From: an uncultured Bacteroidota bacterium
GTDB taxonomy: Bacteria > Bacteroidota > Bacteroidia > Chitinophagales > Chitinophagaceae
NCBI GenBank assembly: GCA_903905065.1
Contig: CAIVEW010000004.1
Span: forward strand, 1 to 64,000
Reading direction: 5' to 3'
DNA: 64,000 nt
In this document: positions 34,996-44,502 of the stretch, piece after piece
How the letters are laid out: each line of letters begins with the position of its first letter
Position numbering within the stretch: position 1 is the first letter of the stretch
The notes under the pieces: generated by a model
Databases searched by the model: none
What the model was told of the DNA's origin: nothing
Seen by the model: only the letters and a program-made list of their open reading frames with translations
Translations under genes and position numbers: made by a program

Positions 34996-35685
34996 ATGAA
35001 ATTGAGGCTTGCGCCATATTCTTTTATCTTGTTTTTCTGCCTCCTTTCAGGAATGCGGGCTGCTGCCCAGGCCATACCGGATAACATCATTCAGATAGAT
35101 GGTGTTACCATGACTGCCGATAGCCTGCGTGCCGTGCCGGATGTAACTATATTAGTAAAAGGCAAAAACAGAGGTGTGGAATCGGAATATACCGGCGTGT
35201 TTTCATTGGTTTGTTATAAAGGCGATACGCTGCAATTTACGTGTATAGGTTTCCGGCCAAAAGAGTTCGTAGTGTCGAAGAATCTGAAAGGCGAGTATTA
35301 TTCAATGATACAACTAATGGTGCAGGATACATTTTACCTGCCGGAGACCATCATCCGACCATTGCCTTCAAGGGAACAGTTCGACTATGCATTTAAGCAC
35401 TGGCGCATACCCAATGATAATTACGAGATAGCCCGCCGTAATACAGATGCATATGTGCTGCGCGCCATAGCCTATACCTTGCCCCGTGATGGACGGGAAC
35501 AGCAGGCAAGATTGATGCAGCAGCAGGCACGCGAGGCTGTATATTATGGCCAGCAGCAACCCATGAATATCCTGAACCCTCTTGCCTGGGGCGAGTTTTT
35601 CGAAGCCTGGAAGCGTGGCGATTTCCGCAGGGATAATAACCCGTATAACGCGTACAATACTTACAACAATAGTCCCAACTACTAA
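34996..35685 (+). CDS. Exported carboxypeptidase-regulatory-like domain protein
   Basis: 229 aa from the ATG at 34996; an in-frame TTG three codons upstream overlaps the promoter box and is rejected. Signal peptide to about residue 25 (AAAQA). The mature N-terminus has the CarbopepD_reg-type beta sandwich: VPDVTILVKGKNRGVESEYTG, FSLVCYKGDTLQFTCIGFRP. The C-terminal 80 residues are Arg/Tyr/Gln-rich and end in an Asn/Tyr-rich tail. Such domains occur in outer-membrane proteins; the partner is unknown. Confidence 0.78.
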   Translation: MKLRLAPYSFILFFCLLSGMRAAAQAIPDNIIQIDGVTMTADSLRAVPDVTILVKGKNRGVESEYTGVFSLVCYKGDTLQFTCIGFRPKEFVVSKNLKGEYYSMIQLMVQDTFYLPETIIRPLPSREQFDYAFKHWRIPNDNYEIARRNTDAYVLRAIAYTLPRDGREQQARLMQQQAREAVYYGQQQPMNILNPLAWGEFFEAWKRGDFRRDNNPYNAYNTYNNSPNY

Positions 35686-35709
35686 TTATTACTTATCTCT
35701 CATTCTCAG

Positions 35710-35736
35710 ACTTACGACTCACGACTTACGACTCAG
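35710..35736. repeat. Short tandem ACTTACGACTC-type repeat, locus 2
   Basis: Reverse-orientation relative of the AGTCGTAAG runs at 29463 and 61403, in the 121-nt gap between two plus-strand genes. Confidence 0.55.
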
Positions 35737-35806
35737 TCGTTGTGAATATGTGCATAACAAATGAAAGGTTGGCATAAGGTTAGGTGTATTTTTAGAAAAA
35801 AAGAAA

Positions 35807-36847
35807 ATGGAGTTTCCTAAATTAAGAACGGGTATTGTATATTTCATTCCGTTATTTTTCCTTTTAGCTGCATGCAACAGTGGTAGCGCCAAAAAGAAGC
35901 AGTCATCGGCAGAAGCTAAAGGTGATACAGTAGTAAAGGCTCCCGAGCCGCCCAAGCCTGTATTAGACACTAACTTATACAAAACAGCAACTATGCGCCT
36001 CGTGCATGATTCGGCGTGCGCGAAGTGGCCTGTGAAAAGTGCTTATCCATTGCCAGGCGCGCTGTTGCCATTCAATAGGATAATAGCGTACTATGGTAAT
36101 TTTTATTCGACGCACATGGGTATTCTCGGAGAGCTGCCTCCGCAGGAGATGCTAAAGAAACTTATGGGTGAAGTGGCAAGATGGAAAGCTGCCGATTCGC
36201 TCACACCTGTGATCCCTGCCATTCACTACATTGTGGTTACTGCGCAAGGCAAACCGGGAAAGGCAGGCAAATACACGCTGCGGATGCCGTTTGGGCAGAT
36301 TGACAAAGCACTGGACCTGGCGAAGCAAATAAACGCCGTGGTGTTCCTGGATGTACAGGTGGGGCAGAGTACATTGCAAGACGAAGTGCCGTTGCTGGAA
36401 AAATACCTGAAAATGCCGAATGTGCACCTGGCTATAGATCCGGAATTCTCCATGAAAACCGGCAGGGTGCCTGGTTCTATTATAGGTACTTTTGACGCTG
36501 CAGATATCAATTATGTGTCTAACTACCTCGTAAAACTGGTAAAGGAAAATAACCTGCCACCAAAAATTTTAGTGGTGCACCGCTTCACTTATAACATGGT
36601 TACGAACTACAAGCAAATAGCGCTGCACCCGGAGGTGCAAATGGTCATGGATATGGATGGCTGGGGATTCCCGGCGAAAAAGGTGACTACGTACAGGCAA
36701 TGCGAATTCAACGAGCCGGTGCAGTTTACGGGATTCAAATTGTTTTATAAAAACGACATTCTTACAGCTCCATGGAATAAGGCACCCATGAAGCCAGAGG
36801 AGGTACTGAAGCTATATCCCAAACCGATCTACATACAGTACCAGTAA
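35807..36847 (+). CDS. Lipoprotein with a TIM-barrel-like region
   Basis: 346 aa with a lipobox (LLAAC, Cys24) after a typical signal; the next residues are Ser/Lys/Glu-rich, as in exported lipoproteins. The mature part shows evenly spaced beta-strand/helix segments: FNRIIAYYGN, IHYIVVT, AVVFLDVQVGQST, VHLAIDPEFSM, KILVVHRFTY, VQMVMDMDGWG, TGFKLFYK. The order resembles a TIM-barrel glycosidase or deacetylase fold, but no catalytic motif is certain. Function unknown. Confidence 0.75.
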   Translation: MEFPKLRTGIVYFIPLFFLLAACNSGSAKKKQSSAEAKGDTVVKAPEPPKPVLDTNLYKTATMRLVHDSACAKWPVKSAYPLPGALLPFNRIIAYYGNFYSTHMGILGELPPQEMLKKLMGEVARWKAADSLTPVIPAIHYIVVTAQGKPGKAGKYTLRMPFGQIDKALDLAKQINAVVFLDVQVGQSTLQDEVPLLEKYLKMPNVHLAIDPEFSMKTGRVPGSIIGTFDAADINYVSNYLVKLVKENNLPPKILVVHRFTYNMVTNYKQIALHPEVQMVMDMDGWGFPAKKVTTYRQCEFNEPVQFTGFKLFYKNDILTAPWNKAPMKPEEVLKLYPKPIYIQYQ

Positions 36848-36848
36848 A

Positions 36849-37007
36849 TTATTGTTTTGGCACATCCGGCGGTAACGGCGGCATTGGATCTTTCTTAGGC
36901 GTGACTTCCGGTGGTGATGCGGGTAGTGGCTGCTGCGGCGGAGTAGGGGTTATCTCTGGCGGCCGCTGTATTGGTGGCACTTCTTTCGGTATTACTGGCT
37001 TTTCCAT
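36849..37007 (-). CDS. Small Pro-rich protein, 52 aa
   Basis: ATG at 37005-37007, TAA at 36849-36851. 52 residues with about 20 prolines and almost no other bulky residues: MEKPVIPKEVPPI, PTPPQQPLP, PPDVPKQ. It lies between two plus-strand genes on the opposite strand. Short Pro/Glu/Lys-rich proteins like this occur in Bacteroidota, but I know no function. Codon pattern looks protein-like; no promoter box seen. Confidence 0.4.
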   Translation of the reverse strand: MEKPVIPKEVPPIQRPPEITPTPPQQPLPASPPEVTPKKDPMPPLPPDVPKQ

Positions 37008-37068
37008 ACTTTATTGACTAAAAATATAGTGCCAGTAAAGCCTCTTATGTTATTCTTATATTTACAAC

Positions 37069-38700
37069 ATGTATCTCAAAACTGTTGCCATACTTGGTAT
37101 TGCCTTCCTGCTTAGTTCCTGTGGCGGCAAGCAGGCCGCAGACCTCATACTGCATCACGGTAAAGTCTATACGGTAGACAGTTCATTCAGCACGGCGGAA
37201 GCTATTGTAGTGAAGGGCGGTAAAATAATAGCAGTTGGTAAGAATGAGGAGATACTCAATTCCTACAAAGCGGATAGTATGGTAGATGCTCACGGCAAGA
37301 GTGTATATCCCGGATTTATTGACGCACATGCGCATTTTGTAGGTTATGGGCGCTCATTATTCGAAGTGAATCTGTATGACTGCAAAAACTGGGATGAGGT
37401 GCTAGCCCGTGTTAAGGCTTTCGTTCAGGATCATCCCGATGAAACATGGATTCGCGGCAGAGGCTGGGACCAGAATAAATTTCCGGGACAAGAGTATCCC
37501 GATAATCGTTCACTGAGTGAAGAGTTTCCAGATAAGCCTGTATTACTGGAGCGGGTGGACGGCCATGCGGCAATAACTAATGCAAAAGCACTGCAACTGG
37601 CAGGAGTGACACCGGGCCAAAAGATAGAAGGTGGAGAGATTGGAATGAAAGGGGGTAAGTTGAGCGGATTACTGATAGATAATGCTGTGGAAATCGTTAG
37701 CAACATTATCCCGAAGCCTTCGAAGCAGGATTATGAAAAATGGCTCGTTGCTGCGCAGAAAAATTGTTTTGCACAAGGGCTGACGACTATTACTGATTGC
37801 GGCCTGATGTACTATGATGTAGCTATGATAGATACACTGCAGCGGGAGGACAAGCTGAAAATGCGATTGTATGTGATGCTAAGTGACGATACGGCGAATT
37901 TCAACAGGTATTTGATAAAGGGCCCCTACAAGACAGACCGATTGTATGTGAAGGGCGTAAAAGCTTATGCTGATGGCGCATTGGGCAGCAGAGGCGCCTG
38001 CCTGCTGGCTCCGTATATTGATAAGCAGGGATGGCAGGGTTTCCTGCTTCATAAACGCGAACATTATGATTCGCTGGCGCACATGCTGATCAATACCGAC
38101 TTCCAGTTGTGTACGCATGCCATTGGGGACAGTGGTAACCGGATGGTGCTACAGGTATATAATAAGTATCTGAAGGGCAAGAATGACAAGCGCTGGCGGA
38201 TAGAACATGCGCAGGTAGTTAACGAAAACGATTTCGACCTGTTTGGTAAAACATCGGTGATCCCGTCTGTCCAACCAACTCACGCTACCTCAGATATGTA
38301 CTGGGCCTCAGAACGTATTGGTGCCGAGCGGCTGAAGGGTGCTTATGCTTACAAACAATTGTTGCAACAAAACGGCTGGATACCACTTGGTACTGACTTC
38401 CCGGTAGAAGATATTTCTCCATTCAAAACATTCTACGCGGCGGTAGCGAGGAAGGATGCTAAAGGGTTTCCTGCGGGAGGTTTCCAAATGGAGAATGCGC
38501 TGACCAGAGAGCAGGCAATAAAAGGCATGACAATATGGGCAGCGAAAGCTGATTTCCTGGAGCAAGAATTGGGTAGTATAGAAGTGGGGAAGAAGGCTGA
38601 TTTTGTGATACTGGATGAGGATTTAATGGTGGCGCCGGACGGGGAGTTACTTGGGGTGAAGGTTTTGGCAACTTATAGCGGAGGGCGGAAGGTTTATTAA
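37069..38700 (+). CDS. Amidohydrolase family 3 lipoprotein (YtcJ-like)
   Basis: 543 aa, signal peptide with lipobox LSSC (Cys17). Family motifs: ILHHGKVYTVD at the start, PGFIDAHAHFVGYG (metal-binding HxH), TWIRGRGWDQNKFP, and later HAIGD, RIEHAQVV and PLGTDFPVED; it closes with KKADFVILDEDL. The enzyme hydrolyses a cyclic amide or related bond with metal help; substrate unknown. The TATATTTA before the start is a poor box. Confidence 0.9.
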   Translation: MYLKTVAILGIAFLLSSCGGKQAADLILHHGKVYTVDSSFSTAEAIVVKGGKIIAVGKNEEILNSYKADSMVDAHGKSVYPGFIDAHAHFVGYGRSLFEVNLYDCKNWDEVLARVKAFVQDHPDETWIRGRGWDQNKFPGQEYPDNRSLSEEFPDKPVLLERVDGHAAITNAKALQLAGVTPGQKIEGGEIGMKGGKLSGLLIDNAVEIVSNIIPKPSKQDYEKWLVAAQKNCFAQGLTTITDCGLMYYDVAMIDTLQREDKLKMRLYVMLSDDTANFNRYLIKGPYKTDRLYVKGVKAYADGALGSRGACLLAPYIDKQGWQGFLLHKREHYDSLAHMLINTDFQLCTHAIGDSGNRMVLQVYNKYLKGKNDKRWRIEHAQVVNENDFDLFGKTSVIPSVQPTHATSDMYWASERIGAERLKGAYAYKQLLQQNGWIPLGTDFPVEDISPFKTFYAAVARKDAKGFPAGGFQMENALTREQAIKGMTIWAAKADFLEQELGSIEVGKKADFVILDEDLMVAPDGELLGVKVLATYSGGRKVY

Positions 38701-38701
38701 A

Positions 38702-38748
38702 ACGAGCGTTGCAAACGCTCGTCCGTTGCATCCTCGAAATATTCGAGG
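38702..38748. repeat. Two short perfect hairpins after the amidohydrolase
   Basis: ACGAGCGTT-gca-AACGCTCGT (38702-38722) and CCTCGAA-ata-TTCGAGG (38732-38748). They follow the stop by 2 nt but have no T-run, and resemble other REP-like hairpins of this window rather than a terminator. Confidence 0.55.
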
Positions 38749-38812
38749 ACGAGTTGAGAGGTGAAGTCGAATGAGCACAGCGGCGGGGGATTTGTTGTAA
38801 ATTACAGATAGC

Positions 38813-39889
38813 ATGAGATACTTGTTCTTTTTCTATTTACTTATGTTGCGTGCAAATTGTTTTGCACAGGGTAGCCCACATGGCGCATCTCCAGTTAAGA
38901 GTTTTACTCCGCTGGAGAACGTAATTTTTGAAGACAATTTTAGCAGCGATTCATTGGGGCATTTCCCGCATAAATGGAAGAGCAGGAAGTGCGTTGTGGA
39001 CAGCTGCAACAAGACCCATGCGGTCGTACGGCGAGAAGGTCCGGATAAGGTGTTAGGCGCAAACTACTTTACTTATATTAAACCCGTGCTCCGGGAAGCG
39101 CTTACTGACAGCTTCACCATTGAATGCGACATAATGTTCAAAGCCCAACCATGGCTGAAGATCGCGTTTTGCTTAAACAGGAAAACCTCCAGTGATGAAA
39201 TTAAGCGGGAGTTTCTATTTTATAACGATGACCAACGGTTTATTGTCGACAATGTCACGAAGACAGGTCGATACGTTGAAACGTTCGGTCATCTTTTTGA
39301 AGATAACATTGATGATCACCTTGACGTGCCATCTATCGTGTTTTTGCATAACAAGTGGTATCATTTAGGTTTTTCATACAGTCATCGTCACATATCGTGC
39401 TATCTCGATAGCAGCCGAATATTTGACATTCCGGATTGCGGTTTTCAGCCGTTTGGTCTTTTCTTTGGGCTAATCGACTCGACAATTTGCAAGGACGTTG
39501 TGATTGCGAATGGTAAACTTCCCGATTTTAATAAGCTGATAACAGAGAAGAAGTTTGTTACCCACTCTGTACTTTTTGAGTCCAATAAAGCCGTAATTGG
39601 CGAAGACAGTGACCCATTCGTGTCTCAGTTTGCAAAATGGCTGCAGAAGAATCCGGGTATCAACATTGAAATTGATGGCCACACGGATAGTGTTGGCAGC
39701 GTGGCTTCAAATCTGAATTTATCGGTTAGGCGTGCTGAGGCAATAAAGACGCAATTGGTGGACAAAGGCGTTCCCTCGATCAGGTTAGCGACACGAGGAC
39801 TGGGTGCAACTATGCCCTTAAAATCAAATAAAACGGAAGACGGTAAAGCCGAAAACAGGCGGGTAGAGTTTGTTTTAGTGCAGAAGTAG
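38813..39889 (+). CDS. OmpA-family C-terminal domain protein with lectin-like N-terminus
   Basis: 358 aa, signal peptide to about residue 20 (CFAQG). The central part (about 38-215) is beta-rich with a FEDNFSSDSLGHFPHKWKS start and a HISCYLDSSRIFDIPD end, like concanavalin-type laminin-G domains. The C-terminal OmpA/MotB domain has FESNKAVIGEDS, IDGHTDSVGS, NLSVRRAEAIKTQLVDKGV and ENRRVEFVL, which bind peptidoglycan. Probably an outer-membrane or periplasmic protein linking the wall to a ligand. Confidence 0.85.
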   Translation: MRYLFFFYLLMLRANCFAQGSPHGASPVKSFTPLENVIFEDNFSSDSLGHFPHKWKSRKCVVDSCNKTHAVVRREGPDKVLGANYFTYIKPVLREALTDSFTIECDIMFKAQPWLKIAFCLNRKTSSDEIKREFLFYNDDQRFIVDNVTKTGRYVETFGHLFEDNIDDHLDVPSIVFLHNKWYHLGFSYSHRHISCYLDSSRIFDIPDCGFQPFGLFFGLIDSTICKDVVIANGKLPDFNKLITEKKFVTHSVLFESNKAVIGEDSDPFVSQFAKWLQKNPGINIEIDGHTDSVGSVASNLNLSVRRAEAIKTQLVDKGVPSIRLATRGLGATMPLKSNKTEDGKAENRRVEFVLVQK

Positions 39890-40057
39890 GACCTCGCCCG
39901 AGAGCTTCTCTCCTTTCCTCGAGGGAACTCCTAAAGGAGATGTGAGCCAGCCCGCCGGTAGGCAGGGCGCTTCCCTAACATCTGGCACGAGGTAAGGCAA
40001 ATCGTCCTTATGAAGAAGATTGTATCAATCGGATGAGCCACTAATTATTAGTCGCCA

Positions 40058-40486
40058 TTAGTTCCATCTCACATAATCTACGAAGGCCGATTGAAGCTTG
40101 TCTTTCGAGAGTGATTTTGTGACGTAGCCAGTTACAAGCGGGTTGCCGCTGGCTCTTTCTATATCCTGCGGATCAATAGAGGATGATAGCATAAAGATCT
40201 TTACCCGGTCTTTCACTTCGTTCGTAAAGCCCTCAAATTTGGCCAGCACATCCCAGCCGGTCATAGACGGCATATTGATGTCCAGGAAAAGGATTGCCTT
40301 AGTACCATCGCTATTTTCATAGTTCGCCCGTATGTGCTCCAGGCCTTCGGCGGGATCGGTGAACGTTTTTACAGCAGAGCCGGCAATCGTGTTTTGTATG
40401 ATCCTATTGCAAATCTTATTGTTGACCGGGTCATCGTCGATAACCAAAAAATCAGGTAGTATTCCTTGTGCCATATTTTCTGCCAT
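40058..40486 (-). CDS. Single-domain response regulator
   Basis: 142 aa, just a receiver domain. Acidic pocket VIDDDP (D17-D19), phosphoacceptor D69 in LFLDINMP, Thr/Ser switch in MLSSSID, and Lys in VTKSLSK. No output domain, so it probably acts through protein contact. No histidine kinase lies next to it. A CheY-like response in an unknown signalling chain. Convergent with the OmpA-type gene. Confidence 0.9.
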   Translation of the reverse strand: MAENMAQGILPDFLVIDDDPVNNKICNRIIQNTIAGSAVKTFTDPAEGLEHIRANYENSDGTKAILFLDINMPSMTGWDVLAKFEGFTNEVKDRVKIFMLSSSIDPQDIERASGNPLVTGYVTKSLSKDKLQSAFVDYVRWN

Positions 40487-40576
40487 TAGGTAAGCTCCGG
40501 CTAAATCCGGCTCAATTCTTTTTCACAAGTATAAAGTTAATGATTTTCCGCTTAACTTATACATTTGCAATTAGTT

Positions 40577-40610
40577 GTATAATAAAAATGCCCCGGAAGA
40601 GCCGGGGCAT
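40577..40610 (-). terminator. Rho-independent terminator for the NHL-repeat gene
   Basis: Perfect 9-bp stem ATGCCCCGG / CCGGGGCAT (40588-40596 / 40602-40610, loop of 5), followed on the minus strand by TTTTTATTATA. It lies 25 nt after the stop at 40635. Confidence 0.75.
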
Positions 40611-40634
40611 GTAATCAATCAGGGGTAACGCGTA

Positions 40635-42590
40635 TTATTCAGTAACAGTGATCTTTATTACCGGGTATTTCGTTGTTTTGTTGCCGAGATGAACGGTGAG
40701 CATAGAAGCATAAGGAACACCGGTTGGGAGTGTAACGTGCACAAAATTTGCCCCGGTCGTTGCAGATACTGGTTGTGTGTAAACGATACGACCGGTAATA
40801 TCAGCCACGGATAATGTAAGTTGCTCCGTCTTATCGCTCATAAATTCGTACTGGAATGTGCCGTTGTTCGGATTGGGGTATAACAACGGTTTTGACACTG
40901 CGAGATTATCATTAATGATCGCAATGCCCGCGGTTGCGGTATTTGATGCGCAACTATTAGTCACCGTGTATCCTATTTTCACCATACCATTTGAAACGCC
41001 GGTTACTTTGCCAGCCTGGTCTATCGTGGCAATGTCCGGGTTGCTGCTGCTCCAAACACCGTTAGGATCGCCGTTAGCTGCTGTTAGCGAAACGCTCTGT
41101 CCGTCGGATGTATTTGCGTTGCCTGTGATAACGCCCGGTACTGGTTGCGCGACAATATTCACATTTACCGTAGTCGATGCTGCTGTAGTGCCATCGTTCA
41201 TAACAACAGTAAACGAATCGGTGCCTGTATAACCTGCCTCAGGGGTGTAAGTAAGGCCCTGTGGGGCGGTGATACCAACGCGTGAAATGGCTGATGCATT
41301 AAACCCGCCGAGGGTTCCATGATGCGGCTGAATGGTCACAGACCATGTTTCCCGGACGCCAGCAACTGCATCGGCAATTGATAGTTGTGTATTTACAGGT
41401 GCAGCAATGGCGTTCTCACAAACGGTCATATCCTGGGTAGTGCCGGCCAGATATTTGCGCTCTGCGGGTAAGGAACCTGAATCGGCGCCTATTGCGCGGA
41501 TCACATTATTGCCGTAATCAGCGATATAAATATTGCCGAGGCCATCAATTGCGAGGCTTGCCGGCAGGTATATCTGCGAAGCGTTCTTGTCATAGCCATC
41601 ACCATCATAGCCCCGTGTGTTGGTGCCGGCATAGGTAGCGATGTTGCCATCTGCGGTAAGGATGCGCACTGCATTATTCTGCCAATCACATATATAGAGG
41701 CTGCCGCAGGCATCGAACGTAATACCGGTCGGTATCCATATAGAGGCGGCAGTTGCAGCGCCGCCATCACCGGAATACGCAGGGGCGCCATTTCCCGCAA
41801 TTGTAGAGATCATACCATCAGAAGTAACCTTGCGTATGCGGTTGTTCCAGGAATCAGCGATAAAGACGTTTCCTGAGCAATCGGCCAGCACACATGCAGG
41901 GGAATTGAGCGCCGCACTTGTGGCCGGAATACCATCACCGTTGTAAGTGCCTTCCCTTGTGCCCGCAAACGCGTGAATAATACCTGACGCATCTATTCTA
42001 CGCACTGTCTGGCTGCCCCAGTCTGCTATGTATATATTGCCGCTGCAATCAAGCGCAACGGAAACCGGGTAGGTGAGATTGGCTGCCGTGGCCGGTACTT
42101 CATTAGCGTATTCAATACCGCTGGCACCACCGTGTAAGCCAGTGCCGGCAATAGTGGTAATGTTGCCAGTCGCATCTACCACGCGGATGCGTTCGTTGAA
42201 TTTATCGGCTATATAGAGATTGCCTCCGTTTAGGGTAACACCTATTGGACCGTTGAGCTGCGCAGCGGTTGCCGGCATATTATCGCCGTTGTATCCGGCT
42301 ACGCCGGTTCCGGCGACCGTAGTAATGATGCCCGCATGAGACACCCTGCGTACTACATTGTTAAAATAATCAGCTATGTATACATTACCTGCGGCGTCGG
42401 CCGCAACAGCATACGGATTGCCCATGGTGGCTGCTGAAGCAGAGCCCCCATCGCCGGAATAACCGTAGGCATGGCTTCCTGCGAACGTAGTGATAATACT
42501 GCCTGTAGCACAACTTGTCTGCCCTTGCGCGAACGCCGGGCTCAGTGCTATCAGTAATGCGGTAAGTGTTTTTTTGTAAAGTGTCTTCAT
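40635..42590 (-). CDS. NHL-repeat protein with type IX secretion sorting domain
   Basis: 651 aa from the ATG at 42590, which begins the signal peptide (to about residue 24, GQT); the longer frame adds 12 polar residues. Six or so NHL-type blade repeats of about 56 residues follow, each with GNVYIAD(Y/W/S)xNN and a GIITTVAGTG-like strand and (A/T)GYNGD. A Big_2-type domain (VKIGYTV) and cadherin-like TGTDSFTVVM strand come next. The last 75 residues carry LLYPNPNNGTFQ and VADITGRIVY, the type A T9SS signal. An exported surface protein; role likely in adhesion or sensing, unknown. Confidence 0.9.
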   Translation of the reverse strand: MKTLYKKTLTALLIALSPAFAQGQTSCATGSIITTFAGSHAYGYSGDGGSASAATMGNPYAVAADAAGNVYIADYFNNVVRRVSHAGIITTVAGTGVAGYNGDNMPATAAQLNGPIGVTLNGGNLYIADKFNERIRVVDATGNITTIAGTGLHGGASGIEYANEVPATAANLTYPVSVALDCSGNIYIADWGSQTVRRIDASGIIHAFAGTREGTYNGDGIPATSAALNSPACVLADCSGNVFIADSWNNRIRKVTSDGMISTIAGNGAPAYSGDGGAATAASIWIPTGITFDACGSLYICDWQNNAVRILTADGNIATYAGTNTRGYDGDGYDKNASQIYLPASLAIDGLGNIYIADYGNNVIRAIGADSGSLPAERKYLAGTTQDMTVCENAIAAPVNTQLSIADAVAGVRETWSVTIQPHHGTLGGFNASAISRVGITAPQGLTYTPEAGYTGTDSFTVVMNDGTTAASTTVNVNIVAQPVPGVITGNANTSDGQSVSLTAANGDPNGVWSSSNPDIATIDQAGKVTGVSNGMVKIGYTVTNSCASNTATAGIAIINDNLAVSKPLLYPNPNNGTFQYEFMSDKTEQLTLSVADITGRIVYTQPVSATTGANFVHVTLPTGVPYASMLTVHLGNKTTKYPVIKITVTE

Positions 42591-42708
42591 GTGCTTTTTT
42601 TGGTTGGGAGAATAAAAGTAGTCCATTCAACAGAAAAAAATAATATTTATAGCCTCATTAACTTGTTGTTAGGAAATAGGTGCTGTGGCAATTGAATATC
42701 AATAATGT

Positions 42709-42716
42709 TACTTTTG
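42709..42716 (+). promoter_or_regulatory. Promoter -7 box (TACTTTTG), next to the permease start
   Basis: Exact TAnnTTTG ending 7 nt before the ATG at 42724; a TTG lies 14 nt upstream (short spacer). Predicts a leaderless transcript. Confidence 0.55.
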
Positions 42717-42723
42717 GCCTGCA

Positions 42724-44427
42724 ATGAATGATCTTTTCCGTAAAAAAACGCTGCAGCATATAAACAAGGAAGTTGCCGATGGGCTGGTAGACGGGCATGG
42801 GCATGCTATGAAAAAGGAACTCACGGTTCGTGACCTGACTTTTATGGGTATAGCCGCTATAGTGGGCGCGGGTATCTTTTCGACAATTGGTAAGGCAAGC
42901 TTCGACGGTGGGCCGGGAATAATATTGCTTTTCCTTTTTGTATCGGTGGCGTGTGGTTTTTCGGCTATCTGCTATGCGGAGTTTGCCAGCATGGTGCCGG
43001 TATCGGGTAGTGCGTATACCTATTCCTATGTGGCTTTTGGCGAGATAATAGCGTGGATCATAGGCTGGGACCTGCTGATGGAATACGCAATTGGTAACAT
43101 AGCTGTAGCCATTTCATGGAGTGATTATTTCACGGCATTGGTCAACAGCATCAAGATAGGCAGCTTCCATATGCATGTGCCCGAATACCTGGCGACGGAT
43201 TACTGGACAGCCAGGGATGGACTTACAGATGCGGCTAAACTGGCCTGGACCAATGCCCCGGCCTTTGGCTCTTTTAAATTTATCTGCAACCTGCCTGCGT
43301 GCCTGATAACAATCGTGATCACCTGGGTTATCTACATCGGCATCAAGGAATCAAGAAAAAGTACTAACGTAATGGTGATACTGAAGATCGCCATCATTAT
43401 GCTGGTGATGATAGCTGGCTGTTTTTACGTGAACACAAGCAACTGGACGCCATTTCTACCAAACGGTATTGGTGGTGTGCTTACGGGAACGTCTGCGGTG
43501 TTCTTCTCGTATATTGGCTTTGATGCAATAAGCACAACAGCGGAAGAATGTAAAAACCCTCAGCGGGATTTGCCGAAGGCAATGTTCTATTCGTTGATCA
43601 TTTGCACCGTTGTGTATATTCTTGTGGCATTGGTGCTGACGGGTATGACCAGCTATAAGAACCTTAACGTAGGAGATCCGCTGGCGTATGTGTTCAGTAC
43701 TATGAACAGCAAATGGGCCAACTGGATAGCTGGTGTTATATCCATTAGCGCGGTTATCGCTACGGCAAGTGTGTTATTAGTGTTTCAATTGGGCCAGCCA
43801 CGCATATGGATGAGCATGAGCCGCGATGGGTTGTTGCCACCCGTATTTGCAAAGATTCACCCGAAATATAAAACGCCTTCCTTCTCCACGATATTAACGG
43901 GCTTTATAGTGGGCGTGCCAGCACTGTTTATGAACCTGAGCGTAGTGGTGGACCTGACCAGCGTGGGCACATTATTTGCCTTTGTGCTGGTGTGTGGTGG
44001 CATCCTGAAATTGCAAAATGATAAGGGCAGGCTGGAGAGCAAATTCAAAACCCCTTACTTAAATGGCAAATGGATAGTACCTGCTATGTTTGTAATTTCT
44101 GTGTTCCTTTTTGAAAAGTACTACCCGGGCGGGTTTAAAGGATATCTGAATTTTGCTGATGCAAATGGCAATGTAACCTGGGATGTGATACGTACAAAAG
44201 TCCCGTTCTTCTTGTTCGGCATCACTTTTCTCGTGACGACCATATTGTCGTTCATTAAAAATTATTCCATAATACCTGTTATGGGCTTCCTGTGCTGCAC
44301 TTACTTGCTTTCCGAATCTGGCACAACTAACTGGGAGCGGTTCCTGATATGGCTGGTGGTGGGGCTTGTGCTCTACTTTGTTTATGGGTATAAGAACAGC
44401 AAGCTTGGTAAGACGTTGGCACGTTGA
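42724..44427 (+). CDS. APC-family amino acid permease, cationic amino acid transporter type
   Basis: 567 aa, about 12-14 transmembrane segments. MKKELTVRDLTFMGIAAIVGAGIFST at the start is the canonical first helix; then CGFSAICYAEFASMVPVSGSAYTYSY, AFFSYIGFDAIST and AEECKNPQRDLPKA. The length and these motifs point to the CAT (SLC7A1-like) subfamily. Imports or exchanges amino acids across the inner membrane. Substrate not determined by sequence. Confidence 0.93.
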   Translation: MNDLFRKKTLQHINKEVADGLVDGHGHAMKKELTVRDLTFMGIAAIVGAGIFSTIGKASFDGGPGIILLFLFVSVACGFSAICYAEFASMVPVSGSAYTYSYVAFGEIIAWIIGWDLLMEYAIGNIAVAISWSDYFTALVNSIKIGSFHMHVPEYLATDYWTARDGLTDAAKLAWTNAPAFGSFKFICNLPACLITIVITWVIYIGIKESRKSTNVMVILKIAIIMLVMIAGCFYVNTSNWTPFLPNGIGGVLTGTSAVFFSYIGFDAISTTAEECKNPQRDLPKAMFYSLIICTVVYILVALVLTGMTSYKNLNVGDPLAYVFSTMNSKWANWIAGVISISAVIATASVLLVFQLGQPRIWMSMSRDGLLPPVFAKIHPKYKTPSFSTILTGFIVGVPALFMNLSVVVDLTSVGTLFAFVLVCGGILKLQNDKGRLESKFKTPYLNGKWIVPAMFVISVFLFEKYYPGGFKGYLNFADANGNVTWDVIRTKVPFFLFGITFLVTTILSFIKNYSIIPVMGFLCCTYLLSESGTTNWERFLIWLVVGLVLYFVYGYKNSKLGKTLAR

Positions 44428-44441
44428 AAACACAAAAATAC

Positions 44442-44478
44442 AAAGGTTAGAATAAAGACTTTCGCCCTTCTAACCTTT
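44442..44478. terminator. Bidirectional terminator between convergent genes
   Basis: 11-bp perfect inverted repeat (44442-44452 / 44468-44478) with a 15-nt loop. Plus strand continues TTAACC; minus strand continues GTATTTTTGTGTTTT. Confidence 0.5.
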
Positions 44479-44502
44479 TAACCAGTTAACTTCTTAACCC
44501 TA

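Noticed and set aside
40058-40486. A two-component pair with the single-domain response regulator.
   Set aside because: No histidine kinase is adjacent; neighbours are an OmpA-type protein and an NHL-repeat cargo protein.
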